From the NCBI GenBank assembly GCA_014281115.1, contig JACONQ010000011.1, positions 434,001-498,000 on the forward strand: a stretch of 64,000 nucleotides of DNA, in the 5' to 3' direction. This DNA comes from Laburnicola sp. R22_1. Its lineage: Eukaryota; Ascomycota; Dothideomycetes; Pleosporales; Didymosphaeriaceae. This document shows, piece after piece, positions 34,544 to 45,849 of this stretch (within the stretch, counting starts at the first letter, position 1; each line of letters starts with the position of its first letter). Under the pieces are notes generated by a model. It searched no databases. It was given only the letters and a program-made list of their open reading frames with translations, and had not been told where the DNA came from. The position numbers and the translations under genes were made by a program.

Positions 34544-34724
34544 TGTTATAACGCGTCCCCTGTGGCAGCATAACCCCCTAGTTGCCCTAGACTAGCCTAG
34601 ATTAGCCTTGACTAGGTCAGAGTTTTCTTCTTAGGCCTTGTAGCCTTTAGACCTACTTTTCTTTTTTTAAGAGATCGCCTTAGTAGTAAATTAATAGATT
34701 AAGCATTGTACCCACAATCTTACA
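34544..34724 (+). repeat. Gypsy 3' LTR (181 bp)
   Basis: It begins TGTTATAACGCG and ends AATCTTACA, keeping TG...CA ends. A polypurine tract immediately precedes it and target duplication CCAAA follows. Confidence 0.93.
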
Positions 34725-36945
34725 CCAAATAATATAATAATAAAAATAGAGCTCCCTGCTTAATAATTAAAAAGAGCGTAAAAAGGTGCTTATAAATAAA
34801 GTAATACTACTATTAATAAAGTCTTTAAATAGTAGCTCTAAAAAGCCAATAATAAATATATAGCAGTTTAGAAGGAGAGACTTAGTGTCTTTAAAAAGTG
34901 AAGCGTCTAAGATAAGTAAATAATAATAACTTAGATTATTACTATAGTAGTAAAGAAGCTATATGTGGCGTTAATTTATCTACCTAGAAGTAGGACGACA
35001 AAGGCTTTTATCTTAAATAGCATAATAAAAAAAGCAAAGTCCTCTGCTTAGTAATTAAAAATAGCGTAAAAAAGGTAATTAAAAAAAAAAGAAAGAAGCT
35101 ATATAGCAAATAAAAAGAGCTTGCTTAATAAGTATTTATAAAATATAAAATTACTATTTGTCTAGATAGCACCTAAGATAATTAGATTAAGCTAAAGGAT
35201 ATAATAGTAACTAAGATTAGCTTTAATAGGTAGAAGATAGCATATAAATTATATATTAGATAGAAGCCTTACTAAAAAATTAATTCCGTTTTTAATAAAT
35301 TTAAATAGTTTACTATCTTAGCTAAAGTTCTTAGGCTTTTTTACTTTACTTTTAACTACTATATATAATAGATAGTTACGATATTAAAGAGGTTATATAA
35401 ATAACAAGGTCTTAAAAAGATAAGTAAAAAAGTAAAGCTTATTTATTAATTAGAGACGTCTAATAGCAAGGCAAGAGATCTAGCATAAAAAAATACTACA
35501 AATTATAAAATTAAGATTAGAGAGTATATTAGATAGCCTCTTCCTATTATAATAGACTGCTCTTTAATTAAGACCTTATTTATACTATCCTCTATATAAT
35601 ATTATATAGTCTTATATTAAGCAAAGGTAAAAGATAAATACTTTTAAGTGTAAAGTAGCTATTTTAATAAATAATAATATAAGACACACTAGGCAGGAAT
35701 CTTAATTAAAGGATAAGCTATATTAAGACTAGCTTAGATTATAGGTTTTATAAGAAAATATAGTACTTTAAAGACATAAAGTATACTTAAGATAATATCT
35801 TCTAAAGTAAGTAGAACTAGGTTATTACAAATTTTTTAATAGCTAAAATACTAGTTGGCTAGTCTTTGTAGTAAAAGTATTAAAAATACTATACTATAGA
35901 ATATCTCTAGTTATAAAAGGTAATAGAAGGCAAAAAGCGTGTATAACTAAAGAAGGTCTAAGATTTTATACTATTATTACTTTTATAAATATATATATTA
36001 TTAAATTATCTGCCTAGGAGTAGAATAATAAAGGCTTTTATCTTAAATAACATACAAAAAAGCAGAGCCTCTTGCTTAGTAGTCTTAGCGCGAGGCTCCC
36101 ATATGCAAAGTTTTTATAATAAGGCTACTTAGAACTTTAGAGAATAAAACTTAGGCGGAGCCACGCTGTAAGCGTAAATATATAATAATAGTATAGATAG
36201 GCTTATAAATAAATAAATTAAATAGACTATAATTTTATCTAAAATTAAATACAATATAAGACCTAGATTTATTTAGATATCTAACTCTTTAGATAAGCCC
36301 TATAGCTATAATCTAGACTAATTACTAATAGGTATTACGTTTCTACTTATATTATATAAGAACTTATTTTTACTCTTATGTAGTGTTAATTTATCTATCT
36401 AGGGGTAGAACGACAAAGGCTTTCATCTTAAATAATATAACAAAAAAAGCAGAGCCCCCTACTTAGTAATTAAAAAGAGCGTAAAAAGGTAATTATAAAA
36501 ATTACTCTTATAATATATTAAAAACTATCTTAACCCTATAGTAGTCTTATAGTAGACGTATTACTCTACTTTATAAGTGCCCTAGTCTTATAATATAATT
36601 AATAATTTATAACTACTATTATTATTTATTTAATATAGCTTATATTATAAATACTAACTAGGTATTAAAAGTTCTTTCTAGTGCTCTATAAAGTAACTAC
36701 TAAGAACTAGTTAGTAATTATAGGGTATTTAGCAATTCTAAAACTATTAAAGATTACAACTAAGCGTCTAGAAGGCCAACCTTAAAAAGGCAAATTTAAT
36801 GTAATTTAAAAGGTTCTACTAATAATAAAGTGGCTATTAAAGTATCTAGAAAAGCAAAACTATAATATAAATAAAATAAAAAACTATACTTTTAAATTAG
36901 CTACAACCTAGGCTAGATAAAGCTAGACTACTATTATACCCTTAC
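34725..36945. repeat. AT-rich zone with dispersed about 100-bp repeats
   Basis: The base composition drops sharply and no frame is open. A repeat of about 100 bp recurs: its right half at 34725-34790 (copy A), then about 34970-35085 (B), 36000-36075 (C) and 36385-36500 (D). Each shows a TTAATTTATCTACCTAG-like start, AGGACGACAAAGGCTTT-like core, then AGCAGAGCC and TAATTAAAAAGAGCGTAAAAA. Between copies the sequence is too decayed to classify. Copies could be LTR ends or terminal repeats of old elements. Confidence 0.65.
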
Positions 36946-36952
36946 TAAGAAT

Positions 36953-36976
36953 GGCGCTGCGTATCTCGCAGCGCTT
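36953..36976. other. Strong hairpin at the edge of the AT-rich zone
   Basis: GGCGCTGCG, a five-base loop TATCT, then CGCAGCGCT form a 9-bp stem (one G-T pair). It stands exactly where AT-rich DNA returns to gene-island composition. Confidence 0.7.
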
Positions 36977-38020
36977 ATCCTCTATCTAGTATTTGGCTGT
37001 CGGCAAGGTCACCGGGTGGGCTGAAAGCCGCAAGAGTTGTTGGTTTGACACCTTCGTTGGACATGGTGGGGGAAATGAAGCCTTTTTGGATAAGGGGTGA
37101 AATAGAGTGACAGGAACGTGGTCGCAAGAGGTTTATATGTCTTCGACGGTTCCAGATGCCGTATCCTCGACATCAGGATGTTCGATGGAGCGTGAAATCT
37201 TAGCTCACTGCTCATTTGCGTACTATTCGTCGCCGCATAGCTTGATGGGTGAGGGCTTTCCGGTCGCGCAATGCGCCGATGCACGAACCGAAGGCGTCTG
37301 CGGGGCAGGTGGCGTAGCTCGACTGGCACAGTACGACTTCTGTAGACCGCCCAGCATGCTCAACCGTGACTAGTAGTTGCGGAGATGAGCGAGATGAAAC
37401 AGATGCACGTTGAAATTGGTCGATGGGTGGGTGTGCTGTGCCTGATTCTGAGTGGCTCCTTCAGCGGGGGCTGGCCGCCGAGCCACTGAACATGTGGGGC
37501 GAATCCTTCCTCCCAGTCAGCTCCACCGACCACACACAACAGGCACATACGCAATAAATGCACAGGATCCATTGCAGCATCACCGTCTCACCGTGGCCGC
37601 CCAGTCCTACCAATGAGCAAGCGCTGGGCTGAACACAGTTACCTAGCTACGCCTCGTTCACGAATCTCACCGCCCGCATCAGGCTGACCGGTGCATCGTT
37701 TGCCAATGGAAGTGCGCCAGATATTCTACGTCGCGATAGGCAAAGCAAGAAGCCATCTGAGTCGCTCTTGATGACGTTCCACATGTTGTTCAGCTACGCC
37801 GCTGGCCTTTGGGCTGCGGTGAAACCACCGAAGAAGTGAGACCAAAGAAAGGCGGCCATACATGTGTGACACACGGCCCGGGGTCTTCTGCGTTGCACCT
37901 GGGCATGGTAAACACAGTCCTGGGGGTTCTTTAGTCGGCCTCGAAATCACTACCAAACTGACCAGTGACCACTCGAGAGAGCGAAAGTCACTGTGTTTTA
38001 CCCCACGCTTTTGTCACATC
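36977..38020. other. Intergenic region, no gene called
   Basis: Composition is normal, but the open frames on either strand show no protein character. It forms the 5' flank of the five-exon gene at 38021. Confidence 0.4.
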
Positions 38021-39979
38021 ATGTCTAGGACGGACATATGGGTGCGCCGCTTCACGCGCCATGCTGACGACGATGAAGACTTCCCTGCCTCGACCGAGTT
38101 CAAGAAGCAAAACCTTACTGACTATTTCGGTCAGTTTCTGCAACAAGGGACCAACCGCACCATTGATACGTTTGACAAGCTCGTCACTGTTTTCTGGAGT
38201 AGGTACCATGCATTCACATAGCTATCCACGAATAACACTATTGCGAACCAGCGCAAACAAAGCTACCCCAGCCTACCGTCACACTCGACACCTATGTCAT
38301 CGCAGATGGGGCTTTTATCGACCAGAAGACTATAGTCGGAAAATGGTTCAATCCGCATATTCGCTTTGTCTCGGTGGTCAAGCCCAAAGATCAATCGGTC
38401 GGCTGGAGAATATATGTCGTTGGATCTGATCAGGTCAAGGCAACAGATCGTTTTCTCCAGGTTGCGAGCTGGGACGGTACTGCTTTCCGCTTTTATGCGG
38501 TATGCTACAGGTAGAAATACCCCTCGAATTATGTACTCACATCTTGCAGTTCGATCAGGTCGAGATACCGGGCGTGGCAAAAGCATTGATCTACCAGGGC
38601 AGCTCCTTTGACGCGTTTTCGGACAACAGCGTGTATGATGCCGCCTACTTAGGACCTTTCAACGGTCACGTAAATGGTGCGTTTATCATGAAAGAACGCA
38701 GAGCGTAAGTAATATTCTGTTAGTTCCGGGTGTGCCAATCTTACACCCGACAGGCCTTGGTACCACTGGAAGTCTGGAGAAAACTTGGCATTTCTTGCAT
38801 GTATTCCAGAGGATACGAAGAAAATGCTACAAGACATACCCTACCTTACAGCACCGGGTTTACCGGCTCTTAGCGGAGCAAGTGTTAGTGATGCTCCCCC
38901 TTTCCAGGACCTTATAGAGAGTTCCGTTACCAAATGGTACAGCACTCGGCTGAGTACCGATTTTGTGGATTCAGCAACCGGTAGCCCAAAGCCGAGTCTC
39001 TCCAATGTACAGAGGTGGATGGCGCATCTGTTGTTAACTACTACGGTCAACATTGCGACTTCTAGTGATGATGGCACAACCTTTACAGCAGACATGAATC
39101 TGTTCTTCAATTCTGAATTACTCCTTTCGGGGACGGACTTTGGTCTTGTGGTATGTCAATACACAGCGGGCAATGATCGCTGTCAGACTGACATGTGCAC
39201 AGCCTGATTTGTCTTCTTTCAACTTTACATTCGACGACGGTATGTACAAGGCAGCCCGGAACCGGCTTCGGCTCTGCCTTCTTCAAGAGATCGATGATGA
39301 TGCCCCTGTACCACCTGGCGTTCCCATGGTCGTTCTCAACAAGGGTACAATTGGTGGTGGAAAGCAGACAGCCGCAGAAAACTTCACAAAGTTCCTGGAA
39401 GTCTCGCCCAACAATGAGGGTGTCCCATTCGTGATACTCCAAACAGCCTACGAAGACGCACAGGGGGTGAGCAGTTTACAGTCCATCGGTACCCTCGGTG
39501 ACGGTTTTCCAGAGAGCTTGATCTCTAGCAAGGCAATCAGGGCCGTACTTATGCTGGACTTCTGGAATCACGTATACTCTTGGCGACGTGGAGTTCTCAT
39601 GGACTATGTACCAAGTCAGACAACACTAACTGGCGACGGGACATACGACCTTGAAGGAAAATGGATTGATGCAATCAAAGCCTCGTCGTATGCTACCCAG
39701 TCAGATAGTCTCGAGTACCAATTTCTGCAGTTATACGATAGCGATGACATACCGGGGTACCAAACTCGCATCACAAACTATCTCATAGCGGTCAACACAA
39801 AATTGGCAGATCCTGAAGGCCTGTACGAGTATCTGTGTCTTGCTGAAGCTCGACGAAGGATTTACAGACCGCTGCCACTCAATGAATTCGGTGTACAGCT
39901 ACCCTATGCACTCAATCTCCCGAATGACTGGCAAAGATTGAGATGCGGGAAGATGGGTCGACGACTACGATACCTTTAA
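38021..39979 (+). CDS. Unrecognised five-exon protein (584 aa), C-terminus probably frameshifted
   Basis: Exons are 38021-38198, 38252-38499, 38550-38704, 38754-39150 and 39203-39979. All four introns (53, 50, 49 and 52 nt) have GT...AG ends and join in phase; the last contains CTGAC. The product lacks a signal peptide. It has a WFNPHIRFVSVVKP segment with WRIYVVGSD near residue 110, an aromatic-rich middle (PWYHWKSGENLAFLACIPED), and NFTFDDGMYKAARNRLRLCL and LNKGTIGGGKQTAAENF in the second half. I know no domain for it; it looks like a conserved fungal hypothetical protein. After DWQRLR the frame ends within 12 codons at TAA 39977. A frame two bases on (39943-40134) continues with protein-like sequence, suggesting a one-base loss near 39939. 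Confidence 0.75.
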
Positions 39980-40134
39980 GAGGGGTGGAGTTTTTGGGGC
40001 GTTGGACTGGTTCCCTTGCTGGTTTCGACCCCAAGATTATCTCGACCTGTAACGATACAATGGTCAGAATTGGACAGAGTGCAGGTGCTTCAAAATGCCC
40101 CGTCATGGGACATCGTAAGCAGAAACGACGTTAA
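39943..40134 (+). pseudogene. Frameshifted continuation of the five-exon gene
   Basis: A 63-codon frame overlaps the end of the 584-aa gene in another phase. It begins MREDGSTTTIPLRG and contains RWTGSLAGFDPKIIS. It has protein-like composition and no start signal of its own, so I read it as the original C-terminus displaced by a one-base deletion. An alternative is a sequencing or assembly error at that base. Confidence 0.55.
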
Positions 40135-41112
40135 CCTGGAGCTGATGTCACGGCCAAAGCGGTCGCAAGTATCCAAGCGGTAGCAGCCAGGGGAGTATCA
40201 GATGGGGAGGGAATGCTTTGACGTGGAACTATGATATTGTCACTTCTTTGAGCGAGCCCCGATGCGTATCAGTATGTAAGATTTCATAGTACATCCTTTT
40301 TTTCTGGAGATGTTGCTTTTGGCCCCTTGAAAATTAAGTGATTGATGCCATCATACTGGTGATTTTGTTCGTACTTTTATGTTTGCTCGTTTGTGTCTGT
40401 TCGTTCTCTGATTTGTTTATTGTCAGTGCTTTTTTTTGCCTACAGCTGCGCATGTAAGATAGCCGTGTAAGCGCTTATGCCCTTTGAGTGTGGCCTTCGT
40501 CCAGTGTTCAACTACACATGCTACTTCATAAATATTTCGTGCTACTATGTTAACAATTTCTAATATATAAATAACATTACCACTTTTCTTAAATCCACCA
40601 GATTCGCTATGTATGAATGGATGCAGTATGCATGAAGGTAAGGTATTAAATGAGGGTAAGAGAGTAGGTGAAGATAAGATTCAAAGACTAAATTTCGCGT
40701 ACTCTCGGTACACGGTTTAACGCTGTTATGTGTGTTTTTTCCTTTGGCTATTTTCACCGAGAGGGACGTCAGCCGGCCATAGTAAGCGTGTACGCTTAGT
40801 CATCAGTCATTAACGCTGTTATAGAACGCAATAAGGTTGTTGGAAACGCAGTGGAGAAATTGAAATAGTAAGTCTCTCGAATTGAGGAAGGGGACAGCGA
40901 AAAGCTAAGCCGAAGCTCAGACCAAGGGTGAATGTAACCGTATTTCCAACAACCTATTGAGGCACGTGCCCTTACGCGAGCTCTGCCCCACCATATATAA
41001 TACTCGGCACCCACCCTGCGTAAAGTGTAAAGCAACTCTCCACTTGAACCATCATCTTCTTTCAACTGTCCACCCCCTCACACACTCGCTCGTACCAAGC
41101 GCAACCTCGAGA
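39980..41112. other. Intergenic region
   Basis: Beyond the displaced frame ending at 40134 there is no supported gene. 40290-40440 is T-rich. The segment from 40840 is the 5' flank of the secreted-protein gene. Confidence 0.4.
40993..41001 (+). promoter_or_regulatory. TATA-like element
   Basis: ATATATAAT lies about 120 bases upstream of ATG 41113, followed by a pyrimidine-rich leader. Confidence 0.5.
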
Positions 41113-41745
41113 ATGATGACGCTCAAGTTCTGGGTCCACATCTTGGTCTTCCTCGCCATGCTCCAGTTCACCTCTGCCAGCTTCGATGTATACCGCGTAG
41201 ACCATTTCGACCACAAGACCCATCGCAAATCACGTCACTGGGTCGTCATGGACAATCAACGACCGGCATGTCGTAACATGTGGGATGCCAAGGTGTTTGA
41301 CGACGGCAACGACTTGAGCCACGGTAGACTCGGCGTTCGTTGTGTAGGAGAGGGATGCGACAACAATCAAGTAAGACAGAAATCCCCATTTCATATCTCA
41401 AAACGCTGCCATAATATAAAGCGTACTAACACTCATCCCAGGATCCTTGGGGCGTCGAACTCATGGAGATGCACTTCGCCAACCACCCGCTGTACCACTG
41501 GAGTAAGTTCAACGCAAGATCGCAGGAAACGTAAGCTAACGCGGATAGCCATCTACAAGGATCGCGAGCCGGCGTACTGGATGCAGGGCGTCGATGGGTG
41601 GGTGCGCGGCTACTGCGATGTGAAGGACGACGTTCATTACTTTTGCAACGACAACCTTTTCTCTCCGGAGAGGACAGACTTTGTTCATAGCAAGTTCCAC
41701 TGCCGTATTGAGTTCAATGCTCGGCAGATCAATGATGGAAACTAG
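41113..41745 (+). CDS. Secreted protein, 171 aa, six cysteines
   Basis: Exons 41113-41370, 41442-41502 and 41549-41745 are separated by introns of 71 and 46 nt. Both introns have GTAAG donors and CTAAC branch sites (in GTACTAAC and GCTAAC) and CAG or TAG acceptors; phases match. Residues 1-22 are a signal peptide (FWVHILVFLAMLQFTSA). The mature protein has six Cys (in ACRNMW, VRCVGEGC, GYCDV, YFCND, FHCRI), enough for three disulfides, and many His/Asp/Trp. I do not recognise a family. Secretion, size and cysteine content make it a candidate effector-like protein, but no homology supports a role. Two adjacent ATGs open the frame; the first is taken. Confidence 0.82.
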   Translation: MMTLKFWVHILVFLAMLQFTSASFDVYRVDHFDHKTHRKSRHWVVMDNQRPACRNMWDAKVFDDGNDLSHGRLGVRCVGEGCDNNQVRQKSPFHISKRCHNIKRTNTHPRILGASNSWRCTSPTTRCTTGVSSTQDRRKRKLTRIAIYKDREPAYWMQGVDGWVRGYCDVKDDVHYFCNDNLFSPERTDFVHSKFHCRIEFNARQINDGN

Positions 41746-42145
41746 TGGGAGTCTCACGGTGGTATCATCCATCGGGGTACTTGGTTGGGGATTTCTGGGG
41801 AATTGGCGTTGCATACATGAATAGATCTTGCCAGATGTGTCATAGTATTGGGTTGGAGAGGATACCTTTCGAAGGTTCTTTTACACATGGCAGGATAGAC
41901 TTGATACTAGCGTGGGGATGGCTGTGCAGATACTTTCAATGGCCCATATTTGACAAATGAATTCACATCATAATCTCAAGCCTGAATCAAGTCTTTGATT
42001 TCATTCCCTGTAATCAGAGCACGACTTTGGGATGTTCCCTTACCCATAGCTGATGTCAGCATAAAGAGATCCTGAAGCAGCTTTTGAGGATTATCCACTG
42101 CCTGGCCATCGTTCCAATACCTTTGTCACTATCGTCTTCCGGTCC

Positions 42146-43068
42146 CTAGTTCTCATTGACTGTATACAGCATATTGATTGACCCTTCGGTAGTTGTGCAC
42201 CACAGATCAATTTTCCCAATGGCCTTTGTCTGGCCAAAAGTAGCCTTGTGCGTGATCAGTATCAAGGCCATGCCACGGCCATTCGGAGTTGCGAGAAGGG
42301 CTTTGAAGGCATCATCTTCGGGATGGTACGTCTTTCTGTTTGGCCATAGGTATCTATTAAACAGTCAGAACGTTACACGAGTACATTTCAGGCACTTCTT
42401 GTGTTGGAGGTGTAATTAGCTGAGTGTTCGAGTGCTTACTTTTCGCATGTGTCGGAGTCCATTTCCTCGCCCAGAATGCTCTCAATAGTCTCCTCCGTGT
42501 CAAGGTTTACAATGTTGTCTGCGAACATATAGCGCAGGCGGTTGACCGGCTGATTGTGCTTGCGTGCTACATTTTCATAATCGAGATATCCGATGTCGTG
42601 CCAATTCTTGAGCTTGGGAAGAACTGTAACGGGGGGAACCTGATTTCTGGCCTTGTGAGCGGGTCCGACTCTCTGCCAAGCTAACAGAACACCTTGGTAA
42701 GGATTGATCAAATATTTAAAACGGCCGGTCGTAGGCTGATGTTAATGTGTCAGCCAGGCACCATGTTTGCGTACCTAAGGTTGACTTACAGGGTACACGA
42801 CACCATCGTGCGTCGTCTCTTTAATATGGTCTCAGCCCCTGATTTCAAAATGTCCGCCTTGACTGACTAATCCACCCTGCACGGTTTCAAGGTTCAGAGC
42901 CTTCAGCGCATCATCGACTCTAGGCGCTTCATCCGATTCAGCGATCGAATCCATGAGTTTATCCTGGCTTATTTCGACCCAGCCCCAGTCCTGAATGCCT
43001 GCATATTCGTGAAACTGCTTGCGGCGGTCTGGTGCGTATTCTCCGGCCTGATGTAGCGTGCGGCGGCA
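42146..43068 (-). pseudogene. Unrecognised three-exon gene with an in-frame TGA
   Basis: On the minus strand 43068-42790, 42735-42440 and 42353-42146 read as exons. The introns are 54 nt (GTAAGT donor, CTGAC branch, CAG acceptor) and 86 nt (GTAAGC donor, CTGAC just before TAG); all phases agree. Segments include FHEYAGIQDWGWVEI, LPKLKNWHDIGYLDYENVA and MALILITHKATFGQTKAI, and it ends YTVNEN before TAG. The pattern resembles a hypothetical protein family common in Dothideomycetes, from memory and unverified. A TGA at 42834-42832 interrupts exon 1, probably a mutated Trp codon. The beginning is unresolved: a TAG precedes 43068, and the signal-peptide frame at 43351-43112 just upstream may be its first exon. 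Confidence 0.6.
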
Positions 43069-43111
43069 CTATCTGCCAAATTCATCATGGCTATGAGCGT
43101 ACACCCCTCCT

Positions 43112-43351
43112 TCACAAACGTTTGTAGTAATCGTCGTCGAAGACGGAAGGACCGCCACTGCCGCCGGGGTCCATGCCATCAGATCCATTGAAGGGATTGG
43201 CATCGCGTGGCTGCAACAGAAGACTTGCGCGCTCAGCGGGCTGCGCGAGCGTGAAAGCCGACGAATCTGCGTAGTTGAGATCGCCCTGCTTGGGAATATG
43301 TCGCGAGTAACATTGTGTAATCAGGAGCACAAGAGCGATGACTATCTTCAT
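43112..43351 (-). CDS. Small secreted protein (79 aa) or signal-peptide exon of the neighbouring gene
   Basis: The minus-strand frame from ATG 43351 encodes a clear signal peptide (MKIVIALVLLITQCYS). A polar, Gly/Asp-rich segment follows and ends DDDYYKRL at TGA 43112. Upstream ATGs in the same frame would put polar residues before the hydrophobic core, so 43351 is preferred. It could stand alone. GT dinucleotides near its end (GTTTGT at 43119, GTGAAG at 43115) may instead splice into the gene at 43068-42146, which lacks its own start. I found no acceptor that restores phase convincingly. Confidence 0.5.
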   Translation of the reverse strand: MKIVIALVLLITQCYSRHIPKQGDLNYADSSAFTLAQPAERASLLLQPRDANPFNGSDGMDPGGSGGPSVFDDDYYKRL

Positions 43352-43508
43352 AGTTCCCCTCATATCGATGTTCGCGAATAGCCAGTGGATCGTAGCGAAG
43401 GTTGACGCTATTTGTCTTTCACATCGCAGTGACACACTAGTCCCGATACAGATAGTGCAGCGCTTATCTTCATTTTTCACCTTAGAAAACACCTCGAAAG
43501 TCCACCCA

Positions 43509-43710
43509 GTCGAGTTTCTATGTCATTCATCGCTAGAAACTTGATCTTGCAGCCTTGGCTCTGAACAAGCACTAAGCATTCGTCTCTCTTCCTTCCATAC
43601 CTCGAGGTAGTCGCAGTCGAGTTTCCGTGTCACGTCCAAGACTTTGATCTTGCAGCCTTGGCTCTCAACAAAAACCAAGTATTCGTCTCTCCTACTTCCT
43701 CATCCAACCC
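43509..43710. repeat. Tandem direct duplication, about 107 bp x 2
   Basis: GTCGAGTTTCYRTGTCA and CTTGATCTTGCAGCCTTGGC recur with a spacing of about 107 bases, followed in both copies by TATTCGTCTCTC-like sequence. Confidence 0.8.
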
Positions 43711-45486
43711 AAGCTCGTATTCTATCACTCACCTATCCTACAGCCGTGTTTCCTCGTGCCTACCCCGGCGTTCTAGTCGATCTGCGCGCTCTTCTTCAAA
43801 GACACCAACTCCTATAACTGCGGTGCATTTCACGACCTGAACATCTACTCATCGATATGAAAGCAGGAAGTCATTGTCTCTACACAGAAAAATGACGAGG
43901 AAGACAATAGGTTGAATTCTTCAAGGCCCTATCGGTTTCTATAAGTTATATATCGCCTATAAAAAAAAATTGGCCCCTTCTCACTGACAAAAATATGTTA
44001 GTCACGCTTGTCCTCAATAATCGGGCGCTACTTCTCCAATGGATGCCAAGGGCACGTACCACGACTCTCTTTTGCTCCATTCATGTCGCGTGCGAGAAAG
44101 TAGGGAATAGGAGAGAATAGGAGAGAATAGGGGAGAAACGAGTGTGTAGACTTCTCGAGCAGTTGGCCTCATTCTTTGCATCAAAGAAGCGGACGCCTCA
44201 TCAGGTTCACTACTAAAGAAGTTGGTCAATGGAACTTCCGCTCCCCTTTTTGTCTATGTTGCACAACTTGCAATCTAAGTCCTTGTCAGCGCATGCAAAG
44301 CACTAGACGTATGCTGTGCCATCCAGACCATAGATAGTCCATAGCCAATGGTCATTCAATATGTGACCTCGGTCTTTTTGATAGCCGAAAAAGTTAGCTG
44401 AAGCAGGCCGGAACAAGACACGCGTACACTTTATGCGCGTGCAGGGGCTTACTCTGGTGGAGGAGAGGTCCACTGGCAAAGCACATCTCCAGGATGTTGA
44501 AGCCTTAGGATCTTAGAAGTAACATCTGTATTGCTCTGCATCTGATGTGTAAGCTCTAATCTAGATATATGACTTACCCCTCTAGGCGAATATCTAGCTC
44601 CTTTGCAACGGACGCCAATCTCTGGTTACAGATTGTGTTGCCGTCGCAGATATTCTATTCGTCAATCTCAACATATTCTAGTAGTTTCCAATGAAGTAGT
44701 ACCTAGGTAATTGCCAGTCACTCGGTGGAGGGCGAAGCTTGCCGAAGCCACTCTAGAGAGCATAGTCTGGAGATCCAAGACGTACACAAAGTATGCCGGT
44801 ATAACGAACTTCATATTGCACAGGTGTGTTCGATGGCTAGAGATTAGAATAAAGATTGAGAAAATGCGATTGGCGGAGTAACAAAAAAAAAAAAAAAAGG
44901 CTCAAGGCACGCTGTAGGAAGTAGATCATTCTCTTGATTACCTACATCAAACTTCTTCGTAGAGTGTTTAGTTATACGATTCAGTTCAATTCCGGGACTC
45001 TCTTGCCATAATACTTTCTCCTCCCCTGCAATTTTTCTCCATACTCATCTCCTTTGTTTCCGCATGCACGTGAGAGACTTCTATCCGAGGCTGCGTTCCC
45101 CACTGCGTTTATTTGTAGTTTATTTCTTCCTTACTCTTCGTTACGGATTTAACACTCATTTTGGGATACATACAGACAGTGTAATTTGAAACGACTTCGG
45201 TTACTGTAGGCATTTTCGAATTTTAGTATGTAGTAAGTATCGCCAAATCATGGTTCACAGTGACAAGTTTTAATTGCTTTCTACTAACGATATTTCATAC
45301 CCTGCTCTGCGACTAAGAACCTTCAAACCTACTATATCACGTGACTTTGCGCACCATTTGGTGCCTAGTAGAACGCTGTGACAGAAACTAGTAGCGTTGC
45401 TGGAAAATATAGTGACTAAAAATTTTTGGTTTGGACTAGGCTTCGAGCAAGACGAGAAGTATATTGTGAATGAATAATAGGCTTCC

Positions 45487-45545
45487 CACTATCCAAACGG
45501 CATCTCCCTGTCCAAACGGCATCTCACCATCCAAACAGCATCACA
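45487..45545. repeat. About 18-bp repeat, 3 copies
   Basis: Three copies of ATCCAAACGGCATCTC, with small changes, are arranged in tandem about 300 bases upstream of the 104-aa secreted-protein gene. Confidence 0.75.
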
Positions 45546-45849
45546 CTAGTCCCCAAGAATCTCTCCAGAGCATCTAGGCTCGTCATCATATCTATCAGCT
45601 TAACTCCAACCAAAGAAAACCGCGCCACGGGACCACCGGATAAAGCAAACAACCTTGCCTAACGCCTCATCCCCAGCCAAGACCGCCTTCCAACAAAGAA
45701 CTCGCCATTATCCATTACCGCCTAATCTCCACCACTCAAAGCCCCAGCATCAACATCCCACATAAAGTCCGCCTCGCACCTCCCATCACCCACACCATCC
45801 TCATCTTCCCTTAAACCCCAACAGTTCAGACCCTTCCCATCCATCCATC

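Larger units (their letters stand above)
22108..34724 (+). mobile_element. Chromodomain Ty3/Gypsy LTR retrotransposon, RIP-damaged, hosting a nested Copia element
   Basis: The element is bounded by two 181-bp LTRs and a 5-bp target duplication CCAAA (22103-22107 and 34725-34729). Internal order on the plus strand is gag, protease, reverse transcriptase, RNase H, integrase and chromodomain, which defines a Ty3/Gypsy chromovirus. A Copia element at 24671-29826 interrupts the reverse transcriptase; without it the element is about 7.5 kb. All reading frames are cut by many TAG and TAA codons. Between pol and the 3' LTR lies an antisense gene (33079-34083). A polypurine tract (AAAGAAAGGGAGC) directly precedes the 3' LTR. 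No clear primer binding site was found after the 5' LTR. Confidence 0.93.
43352..45849. other. Intergenic region with small repeats
   Basis: Contains a 107-bp-spaced direct duplication (43509-43710), a GGAGAATA triplet repeat near 44105, an 18-A run at 44881 and an 18-bp triplicate at 45487-45545. No gene is supported. Confidence 0.5.

Noticed and set aside
22108..34724. TAG read as a sense codon (altered genetic code)
   Set aside because: Genes in the same window end with ordinary TAG stops, and TAG enrichment is limited to transposons and also affects non-coding LTRs, as RIP predicts.
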